Positions 7,123 through 16,736 of a DNA stretch of 64,000 nt are shown one piece after another; position 1 is the stretch's first letter; each line of letters opens with the position of its first letter. The notes beneath the pieces were generated by a model. It saw only the letters and a program-made list of their open reading frames with translations. It did no database searches and had not been told where the DNA came from. Made by a program: the position numbers and the translations under genes. The stretch is taken from assembly GCA_947499715.1 (NCBI GenBank), contig CANMPL010000005.1:1-64000 (forward strand), written 5' to 3'. Source of the DNA: an uncultured Paracoccaceae bacterium. Lineage in GTDB: Bacteria; Pseudomonadota; Alphaproteobacteria; Rhodobacterales; Rhodobacteraceae.

Positions 7123-9453
7123 GTGCGGGCGTTTCTGCGCCTTTGCTGTGTTGTGTTGATCATGGCGGCTGGGTCTGTGGCGGCGCAGGTCACCCAGCCT
7201 GATCCGGCGGTTGATGCCGCACCACCCACACCGCTTGGCGCAATCTTTCCTGACATCCAGAACTGGCACGATGTTGCGGAACGGGCCGAGCAAAGCCTTG
7301 GTGGCGGTGTGGCCACGGCCTTTGCGCTTGAACGGCTGCGCGACGAACTTTTTGTGTGGCGCGATCGCTTTGACACGCGGATGGCAGAAAATCAGGGCCG
7401 GTTGAACACCATCGACAGCCAGTTGGCGGCGCTTGGCACGCCGCCCGAAGGCAGCGAAGATTCGCCCGAAGTTGCAGAGCGTCGCGAGACGCTGAATGCC
7501 ATGCGCACGACCCTCGCGACACCTGATGCTCTTGTTGCAGAGGCACATGCCCGCGCCAACGGGCTGCTTGCTGAAATTGACGTGCAAAACCGCGCACGGA
7601 TCGCGGGCCGCCTGTTGGAACGCGATTCCTCGCCTCTGAACCCTGCGCATTGGAGCGGCGCACTGGCGGGTCTGGCGGCAGGTCTGCAAATCATCTGGGT
7701 GGACTTTTTGGCAGGGGTGACAACAACGCTGGCCAGCGACGACCTTTGGTCAGTTGCCCCGTTGGCGCTCCTTGGGGTCATCGCAGGAGGCGTGTTGTTA
7801 TTGCGCAGCCGAAGGTGGGTAATCGGCCTGCAATCAGAACTGGCGGCGCAATCCGCGCGACGCCGCGCGCTATGGTCGTTCACTTTGTCCTTGGGCCAAT
7901 TCATCCTGCCACTGGCGGGGCTGATATTGCTGATCTGGTCGCTGCAAAGCCTGAATATCCTGACACATCGCGCCGATCAGATGTTCGAATCCATCTTTTC
8001 CGCGGTCTTGGTGATCTTGATTGCCCGCTGGCTTGACGAGCAGCTGTTCCCAACCGGGCCGGGTTTTGGTCCGCTGAGCTATGGGCCGGATACCAACCTG
8101 TCGATCAGGCGGATGGGCGTTGTGCTAAGCTATGGGCTGGCAGCCATTTTTCTGGTCAACGGGGCCATGGAACTGGTCGATGTTGCGCCGGTATCAGTCA
8201 ATGTCGCGGTCTTCCCGTTTCAGGTCTTTCTGGCTTTTGCATTGTTCCGGTTGGGGGATAATCTGCGCCGCCCACCTGGCGATGACCCCAATTATTCCGG
8301 CAGCGGCGGCAAGGTCAGATCTGTGGTTGGGCGTGTGACCATGCTGATTGCGGTCGCGGCCCCAATTTTTGCGGGACTGGGGTATTTCAACGCGGCGATT
8401 GGGCTGTTTCGGCCTGCGGTGCTGACGCTTGCGATCCTGGGCGTGGTCGTAGTGCTGCAGCGGCTTGCGTCTGATGTCTACGACGCAAATGACGGCAGCG
8501 ATGAAGAGACGACCGGACCGTTGATGCCCGTGTTGATCGGCATTGCGATCAGCATTCTGGCTTTGCCATTTCTGGCATTGGCATGGGGCGCGCAGGTGAC
8601 GGACCTGCTTGAGATTTGGGCGCGGATCTCTGCCGGGTTTGCCTGGGGCGAAACGCGGATTTCGCCGGCAGATTTCCTGACCTTCCTTGCGGCCTTTGCC
8701 GTTGGCTATCTGCTGACGCGGTTTGTACAGGCGACCTTGCGCAACTCGGTGTTGCCGCGCACCAAGCTGGATATCGGTGGTCAGAATGCGGTGATTTCCG
8801 GCGTTGGTTATGTCGGCATCTTTCTGGCGGGGTTGTTTGCGATCACGGCGGCGGGGATCGACCTGTCTAGTCTTGCCTTTGTTGCGGGCGCGCTGTCGCT
8901 GGGGATCGGTTTTGGCTTGCAGAATATCGTGCAAAACTTCGTCTCGGGCATCATCCTGCTGATTGAACGACCCATCGCAGAAGGCGACATGATCGAAGTG
9001 GGCGGACAATTTGGATTTGTGCGCAATATTTCTGTCCGGTCCACCCGGATCGAGACGTTTGATCGCACCGATGTCATTATTCCGAACGCGGACCTTGTCA
9101 GCGGGCAGGTGATCAACTGGACCCAGGGAAATCCGGTTGGCCGACTGATCGTACAGGTTGGTGTGGCTTATGGATCTGACGTGGAAAAGGTACGTGAGAT
9201 TTTGACGGAGGTTGCTGAAACGCATCCGATTGCGCTGATGGATCCACCGCCGAATGTCTTGTTTGTGGGGTTCGGTGCCTCATCGCTTGATTTTGAGATT
9301 CGCGTGCATCTGCGGGACGTAAACTGGAAGATGGTGGTCTTGTCAGAAATGAATTTCGAGATTAACGCCCGCTTCGCCGAGGCCGGAATTGAAATTCCGT
9401 TCCCGCAGCAAGATCTTTGGTTGCGCAACCCCGAAACCCTGCCCGGAAAATAG
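7123..9453 (+). CDS. MscS-family mechanosensitive channel with DUF3772-like N-terminus
   Basis: This large inner-membrane MscS-superfamily channel has 776 residues. GTG at 7123 gives a signal peptide (hydrophobic stretch to about residue 23). A periplasmic helical region of DUF3772 type follows (about 40-170), then many transmembrane segments (about 200-560). The pore and MscS beta domain begin near residue 570, with AGALSLGIGFGLQNIVQNF, LIERPIAEGDMIEV and RSTRIETFDRTDVIIPNADL. It starts 2 bp after cysK and is probably co-transcribed. Its expected role is pressure release on osmotic downshock; a specific gating signal cannot be deduced. Confidence 0.9.
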   Translation: MRAFLRLCCVVLIMAAGSVAAQVTQPDPAVDAAPPTPLGAIFPDIQNWHDVAERAEQSLGGGVATAFALERLRDELFVWRDRFDTRMAENQGRLNTIDSQLAALGTPPEGSEDSPEVAERRETLNAMRTTLATPDALVAEAHARANGLLAEIDVQNRARIAGRLLERDSSPLNPAHWSGALAGLAAGLQIIWVDFLAGVTTTLASDDLWSVAPLALLGVIAGGVLLLRSRRWVIGLQSELAAQSARRRALWSFTLSLGQFILPLAGLILLIWSLQSLNILTHRADQMFESIFSAVLVILIARWLDEQLFPTGPGFGPLSYGPDTNLSIRRMGVVLSYGLAAIFLVNGAMELVDVAPVSVNVAVFPFQVFLAFALFRLGDNLRRPPGDDPNYSGSGGKVRSVVGRVTMLIAVAAPIFAGLGYFNAAIGLFRPAVLTLAILGVVVVLQRLASDVYDANDGSDEETTGPLMPVLIGIAISILALPFLALAWGAQVTDLLEIWARISAGFAWGETRISPADFLTFLAAFAVGYLLTRFVQATLRNSVLPRTKLDIGGQNAVISGVGYVGIFLAGLFAITAAGIDLSSLAFVAGALSLGIGFGLQNIVQNFVSGIILLIERPIAEGDMIEVGGQFGFVRNISVRSTRIETFDRTDVIIPNADLVSGQVINWTQGNPVGRLIVQVGVAYGSDVEKVREILTEVAETHPIALMDPPPNVLFVGFGASSLDFEIRVHLRDVNWKMVVLSEMNFEINARFAEAGIEIPFPQQDLWLRNPETLPGK

Positions 9454-9458
9454 ACGAC

Positions 9459-10181
9459 ATGACCTATCCTTTGTTTCGTGATGATGCCTACTTGCGCGAC
9501 GCACCCGCAGAGGTCACCCGGATCACCGAAGAGGGCGGGATCGTTCTGGACCAATCAATCTTTTATCCCACATCCGGCGGGCAGCCGGGCGATGCAGGGC
9601 AACTGACGTGGGGCGACGGCGGCGCAATCGAGATTGCGACAACCGTAAAAGGCCCCAACGATGACATCGTGTTGGTCCCGGCAGAGCCTGCGCCTTTGCC
9701 CAAACCCGGAACGCGCGTGCAGCAAGGCCTTGCCTGGGACCGTAGGCATCGTCTGATGCGGATGCATACGGCGCTTCACCTGTTGTCCGTGGTGATCCCG
9801 CTGCCGGTCACGGGCGGGTCGATTGGTGCTGACAAATCGCGGCTTGATTTCGATATGGCTGACGCGCCTGCGGACAAGGCGGCGCTGAATGACACGCTCA
9901 ATAAGCTGATCGCCTGCCATTTTGCCGTCTCGGATGAATGGATCACCGAAGCCGCGCTTGATGCCAATCCTGGCCTTGTGAAAACCCTGTCGGTGCAACC
10001 GCCACGCGGGGCAGGGCGGATCCGTCTGGTGCGGATCGGGCAGGACGAAAATACCGCAGATCTTCAGCCCTGTGGCGGCACCCATGTGGCCAATACCGAT
10101 GAGATTGGACAGGTGCGCATCGGCAAGATTGAAAAGAAGGGCCGCCAGAACCGCCGGGTTTATTTGCATCTGGAGGACTAG
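9459..10181 (+). CDS. Alanyl-tRNA editing protein, AlaX type
   Basis: This free-standing editing enzyme hydrolyses Ser- or Gly-tRNA(Ala) and is related to the C-terminal editing domain of alanyl-tRNA synthetase. The zinc-site motifs are HTALH in RMHTALHLLSVV and CGGTH near residue 206. The N-terminal YPTSGGQPGD is typical of the intermediate-size AlaX-M class. ATG 9459 is preferred: the in-frame TTG at 9417 lies inside the MscS gene and adds 14 residues of no family resemblance. The gene begins 5 bp after the mscS stop. Confidence 0.9.
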   Translation: MTYPLFRDDAYLRDAPAEVTRITEEGGIVLDQSIFYPTSGGQPGDAGQLTWGDGGAIEIATTVKGPNDDIVLVPAEPAPLPKPGTRVQQGLAWDRRHRLMRMHTALHLLSVVIPLPVTGGSIGADKSRLDFDMADAPADKAALNDTLNKLIACHFAVSDEWITEAALDANPGLVKTLSVQPPRGAGRIRLVRIGQDENTADLQPCGGTHVANTDEIGQVRIGKIEKKGRQNRRVYLHLED

Positions 10182-10196
10182 CGGCGAAGCGATGCC

Positions 10197-11336
10197 TTAG
10201 TTGCGGCGTTGATCGAAAAGGTCACGCTCTGCTGTTTCCTGCAAAGTTTGTTCGCTTTCGGGCAGCCCCTCTCGCGACAGCAGAATGGCCAGCGGTCGCA
10301 ACGATGGCACATAGGAACAGACCACCAGCATCATCACCATGATCGGCACCGATAGGAACATGCCGGGAATGCCCCAGACCGCGCCCCAAAACGCAAGGCT
10401 GATGATGATCCCGAAGGATGACAGCCGCAAGGCGCGGCCCATCAGCATCGGGTCAATGACAGAGCCCGCAACAAATTGCACCACACCCGCCAGCACAAAG
10501 ACCGCCGCCGTCAGGGCCGCATCGCCAAACTGCACATGCATCGCCAGCGCAATCAGGCCGGTGGCAACGATGGACCCAATATTGGGAATGAAATTCAGCA
10601 CAAAGGTCACCACGCCGATGGCCATGGCCACTTCCAGCCCAAAAAGGGTGGCAATCAGATAGACGGCCGCGCCGGTGATGGCAGAGATGAATGTTTTGAC
10701 CAGTAGGTAATAGTTCACCCGGTGAATGATGGAGGCGATGATCTGCCCGACCCGCTGTGCCTGCACAGGATCGCCGACAAAGTTGTGCAGCTTGGTTGAA
10801 AACCAGATCCGCTCTGCAAAAAGGAACCCCACGAAAAGGATCACCAGCACGGTGCCCTGTGTCAGGTTGCTGGCCGACCCCGCCGCCTGCCGCAAATAGC
10901 TGGAGAAATCCACCGATCGCATCGAATTCAGCACAGCGGCTTCGGTATCCTCACCCAGCCAGCTGAACAAAGAGGCCACAGCGCTTGGGACGCGTTCGGC
11001 GTAGGACAGGGTGGTGACAAGAACGGTATTGATCTGCGCCAACACGATCGAAGTCAGCGACAAAAGCGCACCGGCAATCAGAAACACCGCGGCCAGACTG
11101 GCGATCCAGTTGGGGATGCGAAACGGCCCGACACGCAGCCGGGCGATGAAATTGATCACATCACTGGTCAGCGAAAAGAGGATGATCGCAGTCGCAAGCG
11201 AGATCAGCATGAACCGCGCCTGCACCAGCAGGAACAGCACCACCGCAAAAGCGATAATGATCAGCGCACCAGTCTGAACCCGCGCCAGTTCAAACCGGGC
11301 ATCCTTGGGCGGCGGGCTAAGGGGATCGTGCTTCAT
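10197..11336 (-). CDS. AI-2E family transporter (PerM-like)
   Basis: This polytopic inner-membrane protein of 379 residues belongs to the AI-2E/PerM family. It has N-terminal hydrophobic helices near residues 28-60 and 75-105, a soluble middle, and a C-terminal block of five to six helices that includes FGLEVAMAIGVVTFVLNFIP and the conserved PNIGS turn. Family members move small organic molecules, Na+ or autoinducer-2, but the substrate cannot be read from sequence. It is convergent with alaX (15-bp gap). Its 5' side faces the tRNA-Ser gene. Confidence 0.85.
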   Translation of the reverse strand: MKHDPLSPPPKDARFELARVQTGALIIIAFAVVLFLLVQARFMLISLATAIILFSLTSDVINFIARLRVGPFRIPNWIASLAAVFLIAGALLSLTSIVLAQINTVLVTTLSYAERVPSAVASLFSWLGEDTEAAVLNSMRSVDFSSYLRQAAGSASNLTQGTVLVILFVGFLFAERIWFSTKLHNFVGDPVQAQRVGQIIASIIHRVNYYLLVKTFISAITGAAVYLIATLFGLEVAMAIGVVTFVLNFIPNIGSIVATGLIALAMHVQFGDAALTAAVFVLAGVVQFVAGSVIDPMLMGRALRLSSFGIIISLAFWGAVWGIPGMFLSVPIMVMMLVVCSYVPSLRPLAILLSREGLPESEQTLQETAERDLFDQRRN

Positions 11337-11463
11337 TACGGGACCGCATCAATCATTTAACACCTCAAGTATGTGCCGAACCTTGTGCGGTTACAACGCG
11401 ATTGCGGTCACATCACCGTTGGCCCTTGCAAGGACAGATTTGCCTTGCTAAATGCCCCCTCAC

Positions 11464-11553
11464 GGACAGGTGGCCGAGTGGTCGAAGGCGCACGCCTGGA
11501 AAGTGTGTAGGCGGGAGACCGTCTCCAGGGTTCGAATCCCTGTCTGTCCGCCA
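11464..11553 (+). tRNA. tRNA-Ser(GGA)
   Basis: This is a 90-base type II tRNA with a long variable arm. The 7-bp acceptor stem (GGACAGG with TCTGTCC, one G-U pair) and the TTCGAAT T-loop are intact. The anticodon GGA is at 11498-11500, and the CCA end is encoded at 11551-11553. It reads UCC and UCU serine codons. Confidence 0.96.
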
Positions 11554-11651
11554 CTTTTCATCCCAGAAAGAGGCGACGCCATATTGGTTGTCTTATGGCC
11601 CGGGCCAGCATGATGCGCTATGCTGGTATCATCGTTCTGAAAGGCCCCATC

Positions 11652-12206
11652 ATGTCTGCTCAATTGCCGCCGATTTGTGATTTCGACTGGCCAGCGCCCG
11701 CATTCAAGCTGCCTGCAACCGATGGCCGTATTTACAGCTTTGCGGATGTGGCAGGCGAAAACGGGACCTTGGTCATGTTTATTTGCAACCACTGCCCCTT
11801 TGTTGTGGCCATTGTGGACCGACTTGTTGCCGACGCCCGACTTTTACAACAGGACGGAATTGGCCTGGCGGCGATCTGTTCCAACGACGCGGTCGCCTAT
11901 CCCGCTGACAGCTTTGAAAACATGGCCCGTTTTGCGCAAGACAACGATTTTCCATTTCCCTACCTGCATGATGCAGATCAGTCCGTTGCGCGGGCCTATG
12001 GCGCGGTGTGCACCCCTGATTTCTTTGGCTTTAATGCAAATGGTGGATTGCAATATCGCGGTCATCTGGATGCGGGTCGCACCGGGCCGGTGCCTGCTGA
12101 CACCCCGCGCGATCTGTTGGTCGCGATGCGTCAGATCGCCAAAACAGGGCAGGGACCTGCCAATCAGACCCCGTCCATGGGCTGTTCGATCAAATGGGCC
12201 AGTTAA
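11652..12206 (+). CDS. Thioredoxin-family protein (peroxiredoxin/ResA-like)
   Basis: This 184-residue protein has a thioredoxin fold of the AhpC/TSA-ResA type. The redox motif is CNHC (Cys45, Cys48) in [11 protein letters not shown] downstream VCTPDFFGF with a cis-Pro segment fits the family. No signal peptide is seen, so it is probably cytoplasmic. ATG 11652 follows GAAAGG and gives the conserved N-terminus; the open frame extends to 11595 without family resemblance. It stands alone between two tRNA genes. The function is probably thiol peroxidase or disulfide reductase. Confidence 0.8.
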   Translation: MSAQLPPICDFDWPAPAFKLPATDGRIYSFADVAGENGTLVMFICNHCPFVVAIVDRLVADARLLQQDGIGLAAICSNDAVAYPADSFENMARFAQDNDFPFPYLHDADQSVARAYGAVCTPDFFGFNANGGLQYRGHLDAGRTGPVPADTPRDLLVAMRQIAKTGQGPANQTPSMGCSIKWAS

Positions 12207-12254
12207 CGCAATTGCCACCCGCCGTGGCGGCAATGAAAAAATCGTAAAATCGGT

Positions 12255-12284
12255 CTGGACGCCCCGGAATCGCATTGCTATAGA
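12255..12284 (+). promoter_or_regulatory. Probable tRNA-Asn promoter
   Basis: CTGGAC at 12255-12260 and TATAGA at 12279-12284 are separated by 18 bp. The -10 element ends 11 bp before the mature tRNA-Asn 5' end at 12296. Spacing and position fit a sigma-70 promoter. Confidence 0.5.
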
Positions 12285-12295
12285 CCGCGCAGTGT

Positions 12296-12370
12296 TCCGA
12301 CGTAGCTCAGCGGTAGAGCAGTTGACTGTTAATCAATTGGTCGTAGGTTCGATCCCTACCGTCGGAGCCA
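12296..12370 (+). tRNA. tRNA-Asn(GTT)
   Basis: The gene is 75 bases long with acceptor arms TCCGACG and CGTCGGA, a D-arm TAGCTCAGCGGTAGAGCA, anticodon GTT at 12328-12330 in the loop CTGTTAA, and a TTCGATC T-loop. CCA is encoded at 12368-12370. Confidence 0.97.
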
Positions 12371-12397
12371 ATTTACCCTCAATTCGGTGAATTTGGC

Positions 12398-13279
12398 CTA
12401 GACCAATTCAAACACCGCGTCCTGCGCGAGGGTGCCTTGCGACCGAACCCGGTCGCGGCCGACGAGATCAATGAGATGAGCTAGGACATTGCGGGCGGCT
12501 GCGCCATGCATTTGCTTGGGCACATCGGTGTAGATGCGGGCTGTGAGCTCTTGCGCCGTCAGTGGCCCATTTTTCAACGCCCGCGTAATCTGATCGGATC
12601 GCGCGTTGCGGTGATCCATCAACCATTGCAACCGACCCTTGGGATCTGTGATCGGGTCGCCGTGGCCTGCGTGAAACACGGCCTCGGACCGGGCAAGCAT
12701 CCGCTCACAAGAGGCCATGAAATCGGTCAGATCGCCATCAGGCGGCGAGACCAGCGAACTGGCCCAGCCCATCACCAGATCGCCGCTAAACATCACGCCC
12801 TGCCAGGCCAAACTGATGTGGTTGCCCATATGGCCGGGCGTGTGCAGCACCTCAAACCCGCCGGGCAAGACATCATTGTCCTGCACAATCTGATCGGGGG
12901 CAAAGCTGTGGTCCACCCCTTCGCCGCCGCCCGCAAGCCCTTGTTCTGCAAGGCCCTGCATCACAGCGCTGCGGCCCGCGTCGCTTGGGCCAAATGCCAC
13001 AACTGGGCAATCCAGCGCGTCCGCGAGCGGGCGGGCGAGGGGGGAATGATCAAGGTGGCTGTGCGTCACAATCACCTGCGTCACAGGCCGGCCCGCAATC
13101 GCCGCCAACAGCGCTGCACGATGATCGTCCATGTCGGGGCCGGGGTCGATGACGCTGATGCTGTCTTTGCCAACAATGTATGAATTGGTGCCCGTATAGG
13201 TCATTGGTGACGGATTGCCCGCGCGCACCCGCAACACCCCGTCCGAGACCGCAACGGCCTGACCAATCTCATCGCTCAT
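12398..13279 (-). CDS. MBL-fold metallo-hydrolase, LACTB2-like
   Basis: This 293-residue metallo-beta-lactamase-fold hydrolase carries the metal-binding signature HSHLDH at residues 73-78. Further ligands are HTPGHMGNHIS and the late HAGHGDPI. The C-terminal region (about 215-290) looks like the winged-helix tail seen in LACTB2-like and glyoxalase-II-related hydrolases. The role is probably thioester, ester or RNA hydrolysis; the substrate is unknown. It diverges from the EnvZ-like kinase with 41 bp between start codons, so the two share a promoter region. Confidence 0.85.
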   Translation of the reverse strand: MSDEIGQAVAVSDGVLRVRAGNPSPMTYTGTNSYIVGKDSISVIDPGPDMDDHRAALLAAIAGRPVTQVIVTHSHLDHSPLARPLADALDCPVVAFGPSDAGRSAVMQGLAEQGLAGGGEGVDHSFAPDQIVQDNDVLPGGFEVLHTPGHMGNHISLAWQGVMFSGDLVMGWASSLVSPPDGDLTDFMASCERMLARSEAVFHAGHGDPITDPKGRLQWLMDHRNARSDQITRALKNGPLTAQELTARIYTDVPKQMHGAAARNVLAHLIDLVGRDRVRSQGTLAQDAVFELV

Positions 13280-13320
13280 ATCGCGTTTTCTTTCCCGATC
13301 TGCACCGTTAGGTTTGGTCT

Positions 13321-14640
13321 ATGTTCTTTGGCTGGCTCAAACAATACATGCCGCGTGGGCTTTATGGGCGGGCCTTGCTGATCCTGGTGCTGCCCGTGCT
13401 GCTGTTGCAGCTTTTGGTGTCGGTGGTGTTTATCCAGCGGCACTTTGAAGGTGTCACGCGGCAGATGACCCGTGCTGTGGCCATTGACCTCAGCTTTGTG
13501 ATCGACACAGCCACGGCCGCCCAAACCGCCGATTTGGCGCGCCGGGATGTGGCCGCGATTGCAGCCCCCTTGGAAATGGCCGCCGACTGGCCCGCGCAGA
13601 TCCCCGATATCGGCCTTGGAAACCGCTGGACCGACTTTACCGGCCCCAGCGTGAACCGCTATTTGCGGGCAGAGCTTGACCAGATTGTCACCGTGTCATT
13701 GGCCGACCGTCGCCGCGTGACCATCTGGGTTGAAACGCCACACGGCCCCTTGGCGCTGGATTTCGCGCGCAGCCGGGTATCGGCCTCTAACCCGCACCAA
13801 TTGCTGGTTATCATGGTGGTGCTGGGGGCCTTGATGACCACCGTGGCCTATTTCTTTTTGCGCAATCAGCTGCGTCCGATCAAACGCATGGCCGCTGCGG
13901 CTGCCGCCTATGGCAAGGGGCGTATTACGAACTACAGCCCCTCTGGCGCGGTCGAGGTACGTGCCGCAGGCACCGCCTTTCTGGACATGCGCAACCGCTT
14001 GGAAAAGCAGACCCAGTCGCGCACGATGATGCTTTCGGGCGTGAGCCACGATCTGCGCACGCCGCTGACGCGGATGCGGTTGGGCCTGTCGCTGCTGGAT
14101 GATGCAGAAGCGGCCCCCTTGATCAAAGACGTCAACGAGATGCAGCACCTCTTGGATGCCTTCCTTGATTTCGCCCGTGCTGACGCCGGTGATGATCTTG
14201 TGCCTATTGTGCCAAGGTCTTTTGTGGATGAATTGCTCGCGGATGCGGCGCGCATGGGGCAGGCGATCACCCTGTCAGAGGTGACCGGACCAAGCGACCC
14301 GATGCCACTGCGTCCGCTGGCCATTCGTCGTGCCTTGGTCAATCTGACCAGCAACGCCCTGCGCTATGGCAGCAAGGCGCAGGTGGGCGTCCATGTGACC
14401 GATCGGGCCGTCCGCTTTGTGGTTGAGGACGATGGCCCCGGCATTCCACCCGACCGCCGGGAAGAGGCGCTGGCCCCGTTCACCCGCCTTGACGCGGCCC
14501 GCAATCAGGACGCCGGCTCTGGCGTCGGCCTTGGCCTTGCGATCGTGTCTGATATCGCACGCAGCCACGGCGGTGTGTTGCGCCTTGGCGAAAGCGCCAC
14601 GCTTGGCGGGCTCAAGGCCGAACTGGTGCTGGCACGGTAG
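13321..14640 (+). CDS. EnvZ-like sensor histidine kinase
   Basis: This two-component sensor kinase has 439 residues. Transmembrane helix 1 is at about 16-38, a periplasmic loop at 40-158, and helix 2 at about 160-180. A HAMP linker follows. The H-box SGVSHDLRTPLTRMR carries the phospho-acceptor His243. The ATP-binding domain has the N-box NLTSNALRYG, G1 EDDGPGIP and G2 GSGVGLGLAIV. The layout matches EnvZ-type kinases. No response regulator gene is adjacent: the left neighbour is the divergent metallo-hydrolase and the right neighbour is a tRNA on the other strand. Confidence 0.9.
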   Translation: MFFGWLKQYMPRGLYGRALLILVLPVLLLQLLVSVVFIQRHFEGVTRQMTRAVAIDLSFVIDTATAAQTADLARRDVAAIAAPLEMAADWPAQIPDIGLGNRWTDFTGPSVNRYLRAELDQIVTVSLADRRRVTIWVETPHGPLALDFARSRVSASNPHQLLVIMVVLGALMTTVAYFFLRNQLRPIKRMAAAAAAYGKGRITNYSPSGAVEVRAAGTAFLDMRNRLEKQTQSRTMMLSGVSHDLRTPLTRMRLGLSLLDDAEAAPLIKDVNEMQHLLDAFLDFARADAGDDLVPIVPRSFVDELLADAARMGQAITLSEVTGPSDPMPLRPLAIRRALVNLTSNALRYGSKAQVGVHVTDRAVRFVVEDDGPGIPPDRREEALAPFTRLDAARNQDAGSGVGLGLAIVSDIARSHGGVLRLGESATLGGLKAELVLAR

Positions 14641-14663
14641 CCGTTATCCAATGTCACAATAAC

Positions 14664-14753
14664 TGGCGGAGAGACAGGGATTCGAACCCTGGGTAGGCTT
14701 GCACCCACAACGGTTTTCGAGACCGCCCCGTTCGACCACTCCGGCACCTCTCC
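14664..14753 (-). tRNA. tRNA-Ser(CGA)
   Basis: This 90-base type II tRNA lies on the minus strand. It has acceptor GGAGAGG, a long variable arm, a TTCGAAT T-loop and an encoded CCA (complement of 14664-14666). The anticodon CGA is the complement of 14717-14719. It reads UCG serine codons. Confidence 0.96.
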
Positions 14754-14843
14754 GCGCTGGGGTCAACGGTTGGGCGTTTAATCGCGCGCGCCATTCACCG
14801 CAAGCCCGATCTGACCAATTGCTGACATTCCCGTGGGGCGACC

Positions 14844-14872
14844 TTGGAAAACGCCCGCGCGCAACATATCAC
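14844..14872 (+). promoter_or_regulatory. Possible promoter of the DUF2059 gene
   Basis: TTGGAA at 14844-14849 and TATCAC at 14867-14872 are 17 bp apart, 28 bp before the start codon at 14900. This is a moderate match to sigma-70. Confidence 0.35.
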
Positions 14873-14899
14873 TATAGGTAACAGCAAAGGACAGGCCAT

Positions 14900-15724
14900 A
14901 TGATCCACCTCCGCACGTTCGCACCGATTGCATTTGCTCTTGCCGCCGGGACTGCATCTGCTCAAAGCGCGCAGACCGAAACCCTGTTCAACGCGCTTGG
15001 CCTGCCCGAGATGATGCAAATCATGCGCGAAGAGGGTGTCGTCTACGGCGCAGAGATCGGCAGCGATCTGTTTGGCGACCGGACCAACGCGGAATGGACC
15101 GAGATTGTATCGGGCATCTATGACGTCGACGCGATGCGCAATGAGGTCCTGACAGAACTGGACACAGCGCTTGAAGGTGACAATGTCGACGCGATGATAT
15201 CCTTCTTCACTGGTGAGCCGGGCCAGTCGATCATCTCGCTTGAACTTTCGGCCCGCCGTGCCTTGCTTGACGACGCCGTGGAAGAGGCCGCCAAAGAGAT
15301 CGCAACAGAAGCCATGCTCGACAACACCGACCGCTATCAAAAGGTAAAGACATTTGTAGAGGTCAATGATCTGGTCGAAACCAATGTCGTTGGCGCGATG
15401 AACTCAAACTACGCATTCTATACTGGCCTGATGGATGGCGGCGCGATGCCGCAGGAATTGACCGAAGATCAGGTGCTCACAGACGTCTGGAGCCAGGAAC
15501 CAGAAATCCGCGTCAATACAACCGAATGGGTCTATTCGTTCTTGATGCTGGCCTATCAACCGCTCTCGGACGCGGATCTGGATGCCTATATCGCGTTTTC
15601 TGAGACCGAAGCGGGGCAAGACCTCAACGACGCCATGTTTCAGGCTTTTGATGGCATGTTCGAAGATATCAGCCGCGCCTTGGGGCTTGGCTCTGCTAAA
15701 TTCATGACCGGGCAGGATATCTAG
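14900..15724 (+). CDS. Exported DUF2059-domain protein
   Basis: This 274-residue protein has a clear signal peptide cut after ASA (about residue 22). The mature part is acidic and helical with two DUF2059-like repeats. The first is near residues 30-115 and contains ISFFTGEPGQSIISLELSAR; the second is near 200-270 and contains YIAFSETEAGQDLNDAMFQAF. It probably acts in the periplasm. The family has no established function. It stands alone behind its own promoter-like sequence, convergent with the alpha/beta hydrolase gene 11 bp away. Confidence 0.8.
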   Translation: MIHLRTFAPIAFALAAGTASAQSAQTETLFNALGLPEMMQIMREEGVVYGAEIGSDLFGDRTNAEWTEIVSGIYDVDAMRNEVLTELDTALEGDNVDAMISFFTGEPGQSIISLELSARRALLDDAVEEAAKEIATEAMLDNTDRYQKVKTFVEVNDLVETNVVGAMNSNYAFYTGLMDGGAMPQELTEDQVLTDVWSQEPEIRVNTTEWVYSFLMLAYQPLSDADLDAYIAFSETEAGQDLNDAMFQAFDGMFEDISRALGLGSAKFMTGQDI

Positions 15725-15735
15725 CGCCCCCTGCG

Positions 15736-16644
15736 TCACCTGATCGCGCTGAAATGCGCAGCAAGCGTGGCGATGGCCTGATCAATTACCCTTGGGTCTT
15801 CGTAGAATTGCAATTGGTTGGCCTTTTCAATCCAGTGCAGCGACTTGTCGGCCGCAGGAGCGGATTCAAATAACTGGCGCGGGATCGCAGGGCCGCTTGC
15901 GGCCATGTCAGCATGGACCATGGCCAAAGGGGTCTTGAGGTTCGTGAATGTCTGATCAATTCGCCAGCCCCAGATCCCGGCCTCGCACATGGCAGGGATA
16001 CGGTTCTCCCATTGGCCGCGATGGGCAAACCAAGGGGCGCGGTCATCCCAAGGCGCATACCACGCATGTACAGGCGGCGCGGTCAGCAACGCCTCTTTCC
16101 CGCCCGAGATCGGGACATAAGCGACCTCTCCATCCTTGTCATAGCTGTCCTGTGCGGCCTGCGACCGCACGTTGCGCGCCGCAAGGGTCGCGTCATCGCC
16201 AAGATAGGCCAGCGCGGTCTGCGGCGTCAGATAATGCCCGGCGACCAGTCCAAGTGATGTGACGCGATCATCCTGAACGGCTGTTTCAATCGCCCAATTC
16301 GCGCCCTGACAAATCCCCAGCAGGCCAAGGCGGCTGGCGTCGATTGAGGGCCGCCTTGCAAGAAAGTCCAGTGCGGCGCTTAAATCGGCGATCTTGGCCT
16401 GTCCACTTTCAAATCTGCGCGGTTCGCCAGAACTCGCCCCGTGGAAACTTGGATCAAAGATCAGCGCCGCGATCCCGTGCCGGGCCAGTCGGGTGGCATA
16501 TTGCAGCGGTGACTGCTCTTTCACAAAGGCCACCGGGCCGATGACCGCAACGGCCACATGCGGGCCGTCGCCCATTGGCACCATAAGCTGACCGGACAGC
16601 GTCTCAGTGCCGCTGGGGAATGATACGTCCTGAACCGTGTACAT
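15736..16644 (-). CDS. Alpha/beta hydrolase with Cys nucleophile elbow
   Basis: This is an alpha/beta-hydrolase fold protein of 302 residues. The nucleophile elbow reads G-I-C-Q-G, with Cys112 in place of the usual serine, as in dienelactone hydrolases. The catalytic triad would be completed by a later Asp and His. It was started at ATG 16644, with GAG a few bases upstream; the open frame runs on to a GTG at 16683. There is no signal peptide. It is probably an esterase or carbon-carbon hydrolase of unknown substrate. Confidence 0.75.
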   Translation of the reverse strand: MYTVQDVSFPSGTETLSGQLMVPMGDGPHVAVAVIGPVAFVKEQSPLQYATRLARHGIAALIFDPSFHGASSGEPRRFESGQAKIADLSAALDFLARRPSIDASRLGLLGICQGANWAIETAVQDDRVTSLGLVAGHYLTPQTALAYLGDDATLAARNVRSQAAQDSYDKDGEVAYVPISGGKEALLTAPPVHAWYAPWDDRAPWFAHRGQWENRIPAMCEAGIWGWRIDQTFTNLKTPLAMVHADMAASGPAIPRQLFESAPAADKSLHWIEKANQLQFYEDPRVIDQAIATLAAHFSAIR

Positions 16645-16736
16645 CGCAGGCTCTTTGCGTTTTGTCGCGCGAGTGGCGCGCACGGGTTAAGCGAGTCGCA
16701 CCAGACCGATCAGGATCATGGAACGGGTCGCAAAAG

